From Candidatus Competibacteraceae bacterium (GTDB taxonomy: Bacteria; Pseudomonadota; Gammaproteobacteria; Competibacterales; Competibacteraceae): 54,591 nucleotides of DNA. The position numbers were made by a program, and so were the translations under genes. Under the pieces are notes generated by a model that saw nothing but the letters and a program-made list of their open reading frames with translations, did not search any database and was not told the DNA's origin. Location: contig JAPUDV010000065.1 of the NCBI GenBank assembly GCA_027492875.1, positions 1 through 54,591 on the forward strand, in the 5' to 3' direction. Positions 9,204-17,800 of this stretch are shown here, in pieces (the stretch's first letter is position 1; each line of letters begins with the position of its first letter).

Positions 9204-9220
9204 ACTATAGCAGAGAACCG
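9204..9220 (-). promoter_or_regulatory. Possible extended -10 promoter for rph
   Basis: On the minus strand TGC-TATAGT (TATAGT at complement 9204-9209) forms an extended -10 element 45 bases before the rph start. No clear -35 hexamer was found, which is tolerated with the TGn extension. Motif matching only. Confidence 0.35.
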
Positions 9221-9342
9221 GCCGGCGGCGCGGGGCGTCGCCACGACTTACTCCGAAGCTGCCAGGAAAATTCAGTGCGCCGGTACGCTAAGCTGGCCGC
9301 CACGACCTAAGATAAAGGTACCATTGAAGACGAGGACAACCC

Positions 9343-10209
9343 ATGTTACGCAGCATGACCGCTTTCGCGCGCCGGGAACAGCCGAGCCCGTGGGGCACCA
9401 TTACCTGGGAATTGCGGTCGGTGAACCACCGCTATCTGGAGACTGCTCTCCGCCTGCCCGAAGCGCTGCGGGGTCTGGAATCGCTGGTGCGCGAGCGCAT
9501 TGGCGCGGTGCTCGGCCGCGGCAAGGTCGAGGGAACGCTCAAGCTGCAAACCGCCGGCGCGACCGCGACCGCCATCACCCTGAACCGGCCGTTGGTCGAA
9601 CGCCTGCTGGACGTCGCGGCGGAGCTGGAACACCTGATGGGGCCGGGCACCGGCCTGCGCCTGGCGGACGTGCTGCGCTGGCCGGGCGCGATCAGCGAGG
9701 CGGAGCCGGACCTGGACGAAGTTCGGATCGCCATTCTCGACGGCTTGGACGCGGTGTTGCGGGAATTGGTCGTGACTCGCGAGCGGGAAGGCCAGCGCAC
9801 CGCCGAGCTGCTGCGGCAGCGCTGCGACGCCATGCGGGTCCAGGTCAAGCGGGTGCGCGCCCGCCGGCCCGAGGTGCTGGCGCGCTGGCGCGACAAACTG
9901 CTGAGCCGGCTGGTCGATATCCCAGTCGATGCCGACACCGGCCGCCTGGAACAGGAACTGGCGCTGATCGCCCAGCGCCTCGACGTGGACGAGGAGCTCG
10001 ATCGGCTGGACACCCATCTCGACGAGATTCATGCGGTGTTCGAGCGCGACGAGGCCGTCGGCCGTCGGCTGGATTTCCTGATGCAAGAGCTTAACCGGGA
10101 AGCCAATACCCTGTCCTCGAAGTCCGCCGACGCCGACACCACCCGCGCTGCGGTCGAACTCAAGGTGCTGATCGAGCAGATGCGGGAACAGGTGCAGAAC
10201 ATCGAGTAG
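9343..10209 (+). CDS. yicC: YicC-family endoribonuclease
   Basis: A 288-residue YicC/COG1561 protein. Members were long called stress-induced and are now known as endoribonucleases that can act on small RNAs. The N-terminal block SMTAFARRE...WELRSVNHRYLE and the C-terminal DUF1732 block (DRLDTHLDEI, GRRLDFLMQELNREANTLSSK) are complete, with a coiled-coil middle (about 145-210). Start ATG 9343 has a modest GAGG upstream. In relatives yicC is usually followed by gmk; here it is followed by an accessory island, suggesting an insertion after this gene. Confidence 0.94.
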   Translation: MLRSMTAFARREQPSPWGTITWELRSVNHRYLETALRLPEALRGLESLVRERIGAVLGRGKVEGTLKLQTAGATATAITLNRPLVERLLDVAAELEHLMGPGTGLRLADVLRWPGAISEAEPDLDEVRIAILDGLDAVLRELVVTREREGQRTAELLRQRCDAMRVQVKRVRARRPEVLARWRDKLLSRLVDIPVDADTGRLEQELALIAQRLDVDEELDRLDTHLDEIHAVFERDEAVGRRLDFLMQELNREANTLSSKSADADTTRAAVELKVLIEQMREQVQNIE

Positions 10210-10286
10210 GGTTTCACACCGTTTCATGCTGTCCCGCGCTCCACTAAAAGGCCGATGATTCAGCAGTCTTTTTCATCGTTGAATGG

Positions 10287-10560
10287 CTACCCGTCTGAAG
10301 CACTGTGTGGCCACCAGCGAAGCAGGTGCGCGCACTTTTCCCAGTACTGCTGAGAGGACCACGAGTTGCTGAGGCAGAACACAATCAGTCCGCTCTGTCG
10401 CAATGCCTCGCGCTCCAGATCGCCATGCTTGCGAAATTGATCGGCGGACAGAATGAACCAGTCGCCTTCCTGGCCGAGTGCCTGAATCCAAGTCACGTCT
10501 GGCGCATCCCTTGGAAACTTTTCTCGCAAGGCAATGACCTGTTCCAGATCGGAAAACTTG
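10287..10560 (-). pseudogene. Remnant of a PIN-like (VapC45/DUF5615-type) toxin
   Basis: The readable part, LLDKFSDLEQVIALREKFP then APDVTWIQALGQEGDWFILSAD and a C-terminal SSQQYWEKCAHLLRWWP, matches the body and end of PIN-like RNase toxins paired with DUF433 antitoxins. The usual first 20-25 residues, which carry the first catalytic aspartate, are missing: reading upstream in frame meets a TAG inside the end of the antitoxin gene, and no ATG, GTG or TTG start of full length exists. The toxin is therefore truncated at its N-terminus and likely inactive. Confidence 0.6.
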
Positions 10561-11258
10561 TCAAGCAGCTAACCGTTGTTTGTCCAATTGCTGTTCGTAA
10601 CGGATCGCCGCGTCGACATCAGCGACCGACACCTCATAGATCGCTGCCACCCGGCGGCTATCCTGTTCCACCCGGTAGGCCGAGAACAGCGCTTCCGTGG
10701 GTACGCCGGATTCGGTCAGAATCGGCTTGCCGAAGTTGCGGGCGGGGTCCAGCACGATGCGCTGCTTGCAGTCCACCGGAAACCAGCGTTGTGCGCTGCC
10801 TGAGGCGTCATACTCGATACCGGCGTACAGCGAAGGACGCACCACCTTCTCGAAGACGTACTGCTTCCGCGCTATGTCCAGCAACCTGGTATCTTCGGTC
10901 TCGCCGGCCTGCTCCAGGATTTCCGCGAACACGGCGCGGCCGTCGGTCAAAAACCGCTGGCAAGTGAAGGGATAGGCCGTTCGAAATACTCGCGGGCGTG
11001 CTGGCAAGCTCTTCGAATCGTGGACAGGCTATATAGCGCCATAGCGGCGAAAAGCATGAACGACGCGCACTTCCAGCAGATCGTGGAAGCCGAAAGCCTG
11101 TGGCAAGGGGCTGTCGCTCAGTTCGGACGACCCGACCACGGCGGCGGGTAGATCCGATTGCCAGACCGGTACCCGCGCAACCGGCGGCGAACCTGCCGTA
11201 CCGGGATTTGGGTGAAGGTGGCGACTTCACCGATGGTGTAAAGTCCCGTGCCGATCAT
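10561..11258 (-). pseudogene. Frameshifted DUF433 antitoxin with MerR-like N-terminus
   Basis: The intact C-terminal frame (from about 11007 to the stop at 10561) ends in a DUF433 domain (GKPILTESGVPTEALF, VAAIYEVSVADVDAAIRYEQQL). The N-terminal part is present but spread over other frames: an ATG at 11256-11258 opens GLYTIGEVATFTQIPVRQVR (MerR-like helix-turn-helix) and stops by 11117; a second frame gives FGFHDLLEVRVVHAFRRYG up to a TAG near 11028; a third gives STIRRACQHAREYFERP before joining the last frame near 10990. Three frameshifts in one gene, next to a truncated toxin, indicate decay, unless the assembly contains indel errors. Confidence 0.6.
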
Positions 11259-11517
11259 GGGTCGTTCTCATCATGCGGATTAGACTGTTGTTTTTTAGAC
11301 CCCAGAGCGACCGATAGACCCATCTCCAGCCTGGATTCGGCCTATCTGGACCTCGCTTTTCAAGCCAAGTAGAGCCCGCTCTTCTACAATTGATGCAACA
11401 CCCTCCCCAGCCCGGTACAGATGCACCCCAGGAGTGAGCCATGCAGACAAGATGGGTGTGCGCGCCGCCGCCGGCTGCTCGTTATGCGGGTACCTTTGCA
11501 ACAATGGCGATTCCAGG

Positions 11518-14500
11518 ATGACCGCCTCTCTTTCCTATTCCAGCATCCGGGATAATCACAGCCGTGGCCCCGTCGCCCAGTTCCTAAAAGAGAAAGTAGG
11601 TTCCGGTAGCCGGCTGTCTATCGTTTCAGCCTATTTCACCATCTACGCCTACGAGGCGCTGGCCGCCGAATTGGGGCAGATTCAGGGGTTACGCTTTCTG
11701 TTCGGCGAGCCGAGCTTTATCAACGCGCTGGACCCGGATAAAACCGACTCAAAGTCGTTCAAAATCGAAGATGAAGGCTTGTCGCTGGCTCATCGGTTGC
11801 AGCAGAAGGCGGTGGCACGGCAATGCGCGGACTGGTTGCGCGCCAAGGCCGAAATCCGCTCGATTCGCCAAGCCAATTTTCTGCACGGCAAGCTTTATCA
11901 CATCGATGATGGTCGGCGCGAACACGCCATTCTCGGCAGTTCCAACTTCACCCAGCGCGGACTTGGACTGGCCGCGACTTCCAACATCGAACTCAATCTG
12001 GTGGTGGATAGCGACCGGGATCGGGCTGATCTCAAGGCATGGTTCGACGAAATCTGGTCCGACGAAAAGCGGGTGAAGGATGTCAAGGAACAAGTGTTGC
12101 ACTATCTCGCGCAACTCTACGTCGATCCCGCGCCCGAGTTCGTCTATTTCAAAACGCTGTTCCACGTCTTCGAGCAATTTCTGTCTGGCCAAGCCGCCGA
12201 CTCCGCACTATTCGACCAAACCGCTATCGTCGATACCCAGGTTTGGAAGACGCTGTTCGATTTCCAGAAGGATGGCGTTAAGGGTGCGATTCACAAAATC
12301 AACGCCCACAACGGCTGCATCCTGGCCGACAGCGTCGGTTTGGGGAAAACCTATTCGGCGCTGGCGATCATTAAATACTTCGAGCTGCGCAACCATCGGG
12401 TGCTGGTGCTGTGTCCGAAGAAGCTGCGCGATAACTGGACGGTCTATCTCGCCCAGAACAACAGCGAACTCAATCCCTTCCTGGAAGATCGCTTCGCCTA
12501 CACGGTGCTGTCGCACACCGATTTATCGCGGGATTCCGGGCGGGTGGATGGCCTCGATCTGGCAACCATCCACTGGAACAACTTCGATCTGGTGGTCATC
12601 GACGAATCGCACAACTTCCGCAATAACACCAAAGGCCAGCGGGACGAGGACGGTAACGTCATCAGGAAAAGCCGTTACGAACGACTGATGCAGGACATCA
12701 TCCAGGGTGGCGTCAAAACCAGGGTGCTGCTGCTGTCCGCCACCCCGGTCAACAACGATCTGCAAGACCTGCGTAATCAGATTTACCTGGTCACCGAGGG
12801 TCAGGATTCGGCGTTTGCCCAAGCCTTCGGCATCCAGAGTTTGAAAATCACGCTGGCGGTCGCGCAAAAAACCTTCATGGAATGGGCGAAGCAACCGGGC
12901 GAACGGGATGCGCACGCGCTGATGGAACGCTTGTCGGCCGGCTTTTTTACCTTGTTGGACGAACTCACCATCGCCCGTTCCCGCAAGCACCTTCAGAAAT
13001 ACTACCAATCATCGCTGGCTCAAGTCGGGCGGTTTCCGACTCGCAACAAACCGGAATCGGTGTTCTCTACTATCGACTTGAAGGATCGCTTCCCTTCTTA
13101 TGACCGCCTGAACGACGAGATATCCGACTATCAGCTTTCACTGTTCAACCCTTCCAAGTATGTCAAGGATGCCTATAAGACCGATTACGAGGAAAAGAAA
13201 ATACGGAATTTTTCCCAAGTGGCGCGCGAAGGGTTCCTGATCGGGATGATGAAGGTGAACTTCCTCAAGCGGCTGGAAAGCTCGGTGCACTCCTTCCGGA
13301 TCACCATGGAGCGCACCGTCGCCAAGATCGAGGAATTGGAAAGGCGGCTGAAAGCGTTCCTGGAACACCAGGCGCAACGAGGTGATGAAGCGGTGCAACC
13401 CGATCTGTTCCTGGAACCGGAGGAAGAGGACGATGAGTTGGTTCAAGCCTTTCAAGTGGGCGCCAAGCTCAAATTCGAGATGGCCCATTTGCGGGTGGAT
13501 GACTGGCTTGAAGATCTGCGAACCGATAAGCAGAAATTAGCGCTGCTGGCGGCGGCGGCGCAGGTGGTCAGTCCCCAACAAGATGCCAAACTTGCCAAGC
13601 TGAAGACGATTATCGAACGCAAGATCAATAATCCCACGATCAACCGGCGCGGCGAGGAAAACCGCAAGATCATCGTTTTCTGTGCGTTTGCCGATACCGC
13701 CGCGTATCTTTACGAGCAGTTGGAGTCCCTGGCCAGCGGCCTGAACGTGCATATCGCCCTGGTGTCCGGTGGAGCCAGGCCCAACCGGACGACCTTTGGC
13801 CGGGCGGATTTCAGCGAGATCCTGGTCAATTTCTCGCCGCGCGCCAAGCAGCGGGACAAAATGAAATCCATGCCGCAGCAGGGTGAAATCGACATTCTGA
13901 TCGCCACGGATTGCATTTCCGAAGGGCAGAATCTCCAGGATTGCGACTTGCTGGTGAATTACGACATTCACTGGAACCCGGTGCGGATCATCCAGCGCTT
14001 CGGCCGCATCGACCGGATCGGCAGCCTCAACGATGCGATCCAGTTGATCAATTTCTGGCCGACGCCCGATCTCAACAAGTACATCAATCTCAAGAACCGG
14101 GTCGAGGCGCGCATGGCGCTGGTGGATCTGGCCGCCACCGCCGAGGACAACATCCTGCAAGCCAAGGATCTGGAGGAGCTGATCCAGGAGGATTTGCACT
14201 ACCGCGACAAGCAGTTACTGCGGTTGAAGGACGAGGTGCTGGACCTGGAGGATTTCAACGAGTCGGTGGCGCTGAACGAATTTACCCTGGACGATTTTCG
14301 CATGGAGTTGGCGCGCTATATCGAGGCCAACCGACGGAAGCTGGAGGAAGCGCCGTTGGGCCTCTACGCGGTCGTGCCGCCGCACCCCGATGTTGTCGCC
14401 GTTCAACCGGGGGCAGTCTATTGTCTCAAGCAGCGCCAGGAGGGCGCCGGCAACGAAACAGTCAATCCGTTGCAACCCTATTTTCTGGTGTACATCCGGG

Positions 14501-14838
14501 ACGATGGAGAGGTGCGCTACAACTTCACCGCGCCGAAGCAGGTTTTGGAACTGTTCCGCTGGCTCTGCCAAGGCAAGGCCGAACCCTGCGCCGCCCTGTG
14601 CCAACTGTTCGACGCCGAAACCCAAAACGGTGCGGACATGAGCCGCCACAGCGCGCTGCTGGATAAGGCGGTGGCCGCCATCGTGGCCCAGTTCGGCAAG
14701 AAAAATGTGGGTAATCTCTTTGCTGGACGCAGCGGCAAGTTGATCGACGAGTCCAAGCAGGTCAAGTCCACCACGGATTTCGAGTTGATCGCCTGGCTGG
14801 TCATCAAGAATCACGACAAAGCAGCAAACCATGGCTGA
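11518..14838 (+). CDS. PLD-nuclease/SNF2-type helicase fusion, restriction or defence protein
   Basis: A 1106-residue protein. The N-terminus (about 1-200) is a phospholipase D-type nuclease domain with the H-x-K-x4-D motif HGKLYHID (H123) and a following GSSNFT. A superfamily 2 helicase follows: Walker A DSVGLGKT (271-278), DESH box (362-365), LLLSATPVNN, then the C-terminal lobe with ATDCISEGQNLQ and the arginine-finger motif QRFGRIDRIGS. A charged, partly coiled middle separates the lobes (EELERRLKAFLEHQ, acidic EPEEEDDEL). I start at ATG 11518 (MTASLSYSSI); GTG 11434 is an upstream option with a weak site. Its stop overlaps the methyltransferase start by eight bases, so the two are translationally coupled. 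The 259 bases upstream hold no other gene. It resembles DISARM DrmD helicases in kind, but the other DISARM genes are absent. Confidence 0.85.
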   Translation: MTASLSYSSIRDNHSRGPVAQFLKEKVGSGSRLSIVSAYFTIYAYEALAAELGQIQGLRFLFGEPSFINALDPDKTDSKSFKIEDEGLSLAHRLQQKAVARQCADWLRAKAEIRSIRQANFLHGKLYHIDDGRREHAILGSSNFTQRGLGLAATSNIELNLVVDSDRDRADLKAWFDEIWSDEKRVKDVKEQVLHYLAQLYVDPAPEFVYFKTLFHVFEQFLSGQAADSALFDQTAIVDTQVWKTLFDFQKDGVKGAIHKINAHNGCILADSVGLGKTYSALAIIKYFELRNHRVLVLCPKKLRDNWTVYLAQNNSELNPFLEDRFAYTVLSHTDLSRDSGRVDGLDLATIHWNNFDLVVIDESHNFRNNTKGQRDEDGNVIRKSRYERLMQDIIQGGVKTRVLLLSATPVNNDLQDLRNQIYLVTEGQDSAFAQAFGIQSLKITLAVAQKTFMEWAKQPGERDAHALMERLSAGFFTLLDELTIARSRKHLQKYYQSSLAQVGRFPTRNKPESVFSTIDLKDRFPSYDRLNDEISDYQLSLFNPSKYVKDAYKTDYEEKKIRNFSQVAREGFLIGMMKVNFLKRLESSVHSFRITMERTVAKIEELERRLKAFLEHQAQRGDEAVQPDLFLEPEEEDDELVQAFQVGAKLKFEMAHLRVDDWLEDLRTDKQKLALLAAAAQVVSPQQDAKLAKLKTIIERKINNPTINRRGEENRKIIVFCAFADTAAYLYEQLESLASGLNVHIALVSGGARPNRTTFGRADFSEILVNFSPRAKQRDKMKSMPQQGEIDILIATDCISEGQNLQDCDLLVNYDIHWNPVRIIQRFGRIDRIGSLNDAIQLINFWPTPDLNKYINLKNRVEARMALVDLAATAEDNILQAKDLEELIQEDLHYRDKQLLRLKDEVLDLEDFNESVALNEFTLDDFRMELARYIEANRRKLEEAPLGLYAVVPPHPDVVAVQPGAVYCLKQRQEGAGNETVNPLQPYFLVYIRDDGEVRYNFTAPKQVLELFRWLCQGKAEPCAALCQLFDAETQNGADMSRHSALLDKAVAAIVAQFGKKNVGNLFAGRSGKLIDESKQVKSTTDFELIAWLVIKNHDKAANHG

Positions 14839-17800
14839 TTCCAGCAATCCACAGCGCCGCGCCGCGATTCAGTCTGCCCTGGCCGATTTTCAAAACCGTT
14901 CGCTGGAAGATGCCGCAACCCGATTCTTTACCACGTTGGGCTATCAAAGCGAGCATACCGCCGACTTCGGCCACACGGCCGATGCGTTTCTTGCCAATAT
15001 CCCGAATGCGGACAGCTTCAATCGAGAGAAGGCCCAGGTTGCCCGCTGGCGCCGCTGTGCGTTCCTGTTCCAACTCACCGGGGAGGACATTCCCAGCCTG
15101 GCCGAACGGCAACGCACCATCGCGATGGATAACCATTACGCTTCGGAGCAGATCGAATCCTTCGTCTTTCTGGCCATTGAGTTGCGGGACGAAGACTGGT
15201 CGCGCCCGGCGCTGGCGGGAATCACCCGCGAACTCAACCGGTTTTTCCCCATGCCCGCCATCGTACTGTTCAAGCACGACGGGCGGGTGTCACTGGCGGT
15301 CATCGACCGGCGCGCGCATTTGCGCGATTCCAGCCGGGACGTGATCGATAGCCGCATCACCGTCATCAAGGATGTCCGCTGCGTTGAGCCGCATCGCGCC
15401 CACCTCGATATTCTGGTCGATTTGGCCATCGAACATCTGGGCGAGCGCCGCCGCCCCGGCAATTTCCGCGAGCTGTACGACGCCTGGATCGCGGTCCTAT
15501 CCATTCAGGCGCTGAACCGGCGGTTCTACACCGAATTGGCCTGGTGGTATTTCTGGGCGGTCAAGCAAGTGCAGTTTCCAAAAGGTGGCGGCGCGGATAC
15601 CAGCAAGCGCCATGCGGTCGCGGTCATCCGCCTGCTCACCCGGTTGATTTTCGTCTGGTTCATCAAGGAAAAAGGGCTGATCCCACCCGGCCTGTTCGAG
15701 CGCGCCCGCCTGCGGGAACTGCTGAAGACCGATCCCGCCATGGACCCGGAGGCCGGCAACTACTATCTGGCGATCCTGCAAAACCTGTTTTTCGCCACGC
15801 TCAACGTCGAGATGGGAACCGACGAGCAGGGTAACCGCCGTCGCCGCTGGGCTAGCGAGAACAAAAGCGGCGGCCCGAGCGGGCATTACCTGATCCCGTC
15901 CGTCTATCGTCACAAGGAGTTGTTCAAAGACCCGGACGCCGCCCTGGCGCTGTTCGCGACGATTCCGTTTCTGAACGGCGGTCTGTTCGAGTGCCTGGAC
16001 CGGGAACTGACCGAGCCGGATTTCCAGCGCAACCCGGAACTCAAGCCCCTGGCGGTGAAGGAAGGCGGCGGTTGGGTGTTGCGGGTGGATGGCTTCTCCC
16101 GCCGCAAGGAGGCGCGGGCGGCCGTGCCGAACAAGCTGTTCTTCGGTAGCGCCACCGCCGATTTGAACGCCGATCTGGGCACCCAGGGCAAGCGCTACGA
16201 GGTGCGGGGGTTGATCGATCTGTTCGACCGTTACAAGTTTACCGTGGATGAAAACACCCCGGTCGAAGAGGAAGTCGCGCTCGATCCCGAGTTGCTGGGT
16301 AAGGTGTTTGAAAACCTGCTGGCCAGCTATAACGAGGACACTCAAACCACCGCCCGCAAGCAGTCCGGCTCGTTCTACACCCCGCGCGAAGTCGTCGATT
16401 ACATGGTGGATGAGGCGCTGATCGCCTATTTCGAGCGGCACTTAACCTCCCCTCTCCCGCAGGCGGGAGAGGGGCCGGGGGTGAGGGTGCCTGAATTACC
16501 ACCAACGCGCCGCCCACCCGCCAAACTTCCCGATGACATTCGTCATTACGCCCACCAGATGCGCGGCCAACAAACCGACGCTGAACAACTCCTGTGGTTT
16601 CTCCTGCGTGATCGTCATTTGGCTGGAGCTAAATTCCGCCGGCAGCATCCAGTGGATCGCTATATTCTCGATTTTTATTGTGTTGAATGCAAAATCGCAG
16701 TCGAATTGGATGGCGGGCAGCACGCTGAACAAATAGCTTATGACGAAATTCGTAGCGCGGCACTGGCAAAAAAAGGCATTCAGATTTTACGTTTTTGGAA
16801 TAACCAGGTATTAAAGGAAACCGAGGGCGTTCTGGAGAAGATTTATCAGGCTGTATTGGTGAATCAACTACCCTCACCCCCGGCCCCTCTCCCGCATGCG
16901 GGAGAGGGGAGTCATGCATCCTCACCCCCGGCCCCTCTCCCGCATGCGGGAGAGGGGAGTCATGCATCCTCACCCCCGGTCCCTCTCCCGCTTGCGGGAG
17001 AGGGGAGGTTGCAATCTCGCTTGCGCTGCCTCCTGTCCTATTCCAAGTCAGGACATGATTTTGGCGAGGCGGAAAAAGCGGTGCTCATCGCCGCCATCGA
17101 GAGCCTGAAAGTGCTGGACCCCGCCTGCGGATCGGGCGCGTTTCCGATGGGCGTGTTGCATAAGCTGGTGTATGTGCTCAAGAAGCTGGACCCGGATAAT
17201 ACTCTGTGGCGTCAGCAGAATCGTGCGCCGCTGGCCGCGCAGTTGGCCGAGGCGCACAAGATTCCCGATCTTGCTCTGCGCGAAGAAAAGGTGGAAGCCG
17301 CCGAGGCGGCGCTGGAGAAATTCGACCGGGATTTTTCCAGCGCCAATCATGCCGATTACACCCGCAAGCTGTATCTGATCGAGAAGTGCATTCACGGGGT
17401 GGATATTCAGCCTATCGCCGTGCAAATCGCCAAACTGCGCTTTTTCATCGCTCTGATCGTCAGTCAGAAGGTTGATGCTGCCCAGCCCAATCACAACGTC
17501 ACGGCGCTGCCCAACCTGGAAACCAAAATCGTCGCCGCCGACAGCCTGATGCCGATCGATCGACCGGCGCAAGGTGGTTTGCGCGATCCGGCGATTGATG
17601 AAAAACAAAAAGCGCTAATCGCTGCGAATGAATCTTATTTTGCCGCCCGTACCGGCAAAACCAAACGCAAATGGCGGGAGCGCATTTTCGCCTTGCGCGA
17701 TGAATTGGCTACGTTGCTGGAACAGGATCGCTTTTTTCCCGAGGGCGCCGCGAAACAATTGGTGCATTGGAATCCTTTCGATCAGAATGCCGCCGCTGAT

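Larger units (their letters stand above)
16449..17005 (+). mobile_element. DUF559 endonuclease cassette bounded by inverted palindromic repeats
   Basis: The segment holds an open DUF559 (Vsr-like PD-(D/E)XK) reading frame in the middle (about 16490-16870). On its left is one palindromic repeat followed by an inward arm CCGGGGGTGAGGG; on its right are copies with the arm first, CCCTCACCCCCGG, then the palindrome, that is, the same repeat in inverse orientation. The nuclease-coding part is visibly more AT-rich than the host gene. The whole insertion (about 567 bases) keeps the methyltransferase frame. I read it as an inserted mobile unit; no transposase is present, so the nuclease itself may drive its spread. 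Confidence 0.6.

Noticed and set aside
10561-11007. Intact stand-alone 148-residue gene
   Set aside because: Its N-terminal residues before about RFLTDGRAVF are not family-like, and the missing parts of the DUF433 antitoxin are found in other frames further upstream, so it is a fragment of a frameshifted gene.
11434-14838. DISARM or BREX assignment for the helicase-methyltransferase pair
   Set aside because: No DrmA, DrmB, PglZ, BrxC or other required genes are in the neighbourhood; only the general protein types are shared.
16871-17005. CRISPR-like look of three evenly spaced palindromic repeats
   Set aside because: The units are contiguous 48-base tandem copies with no unique spacers between them, they lie within an open coding frame, and no cas gene is present.
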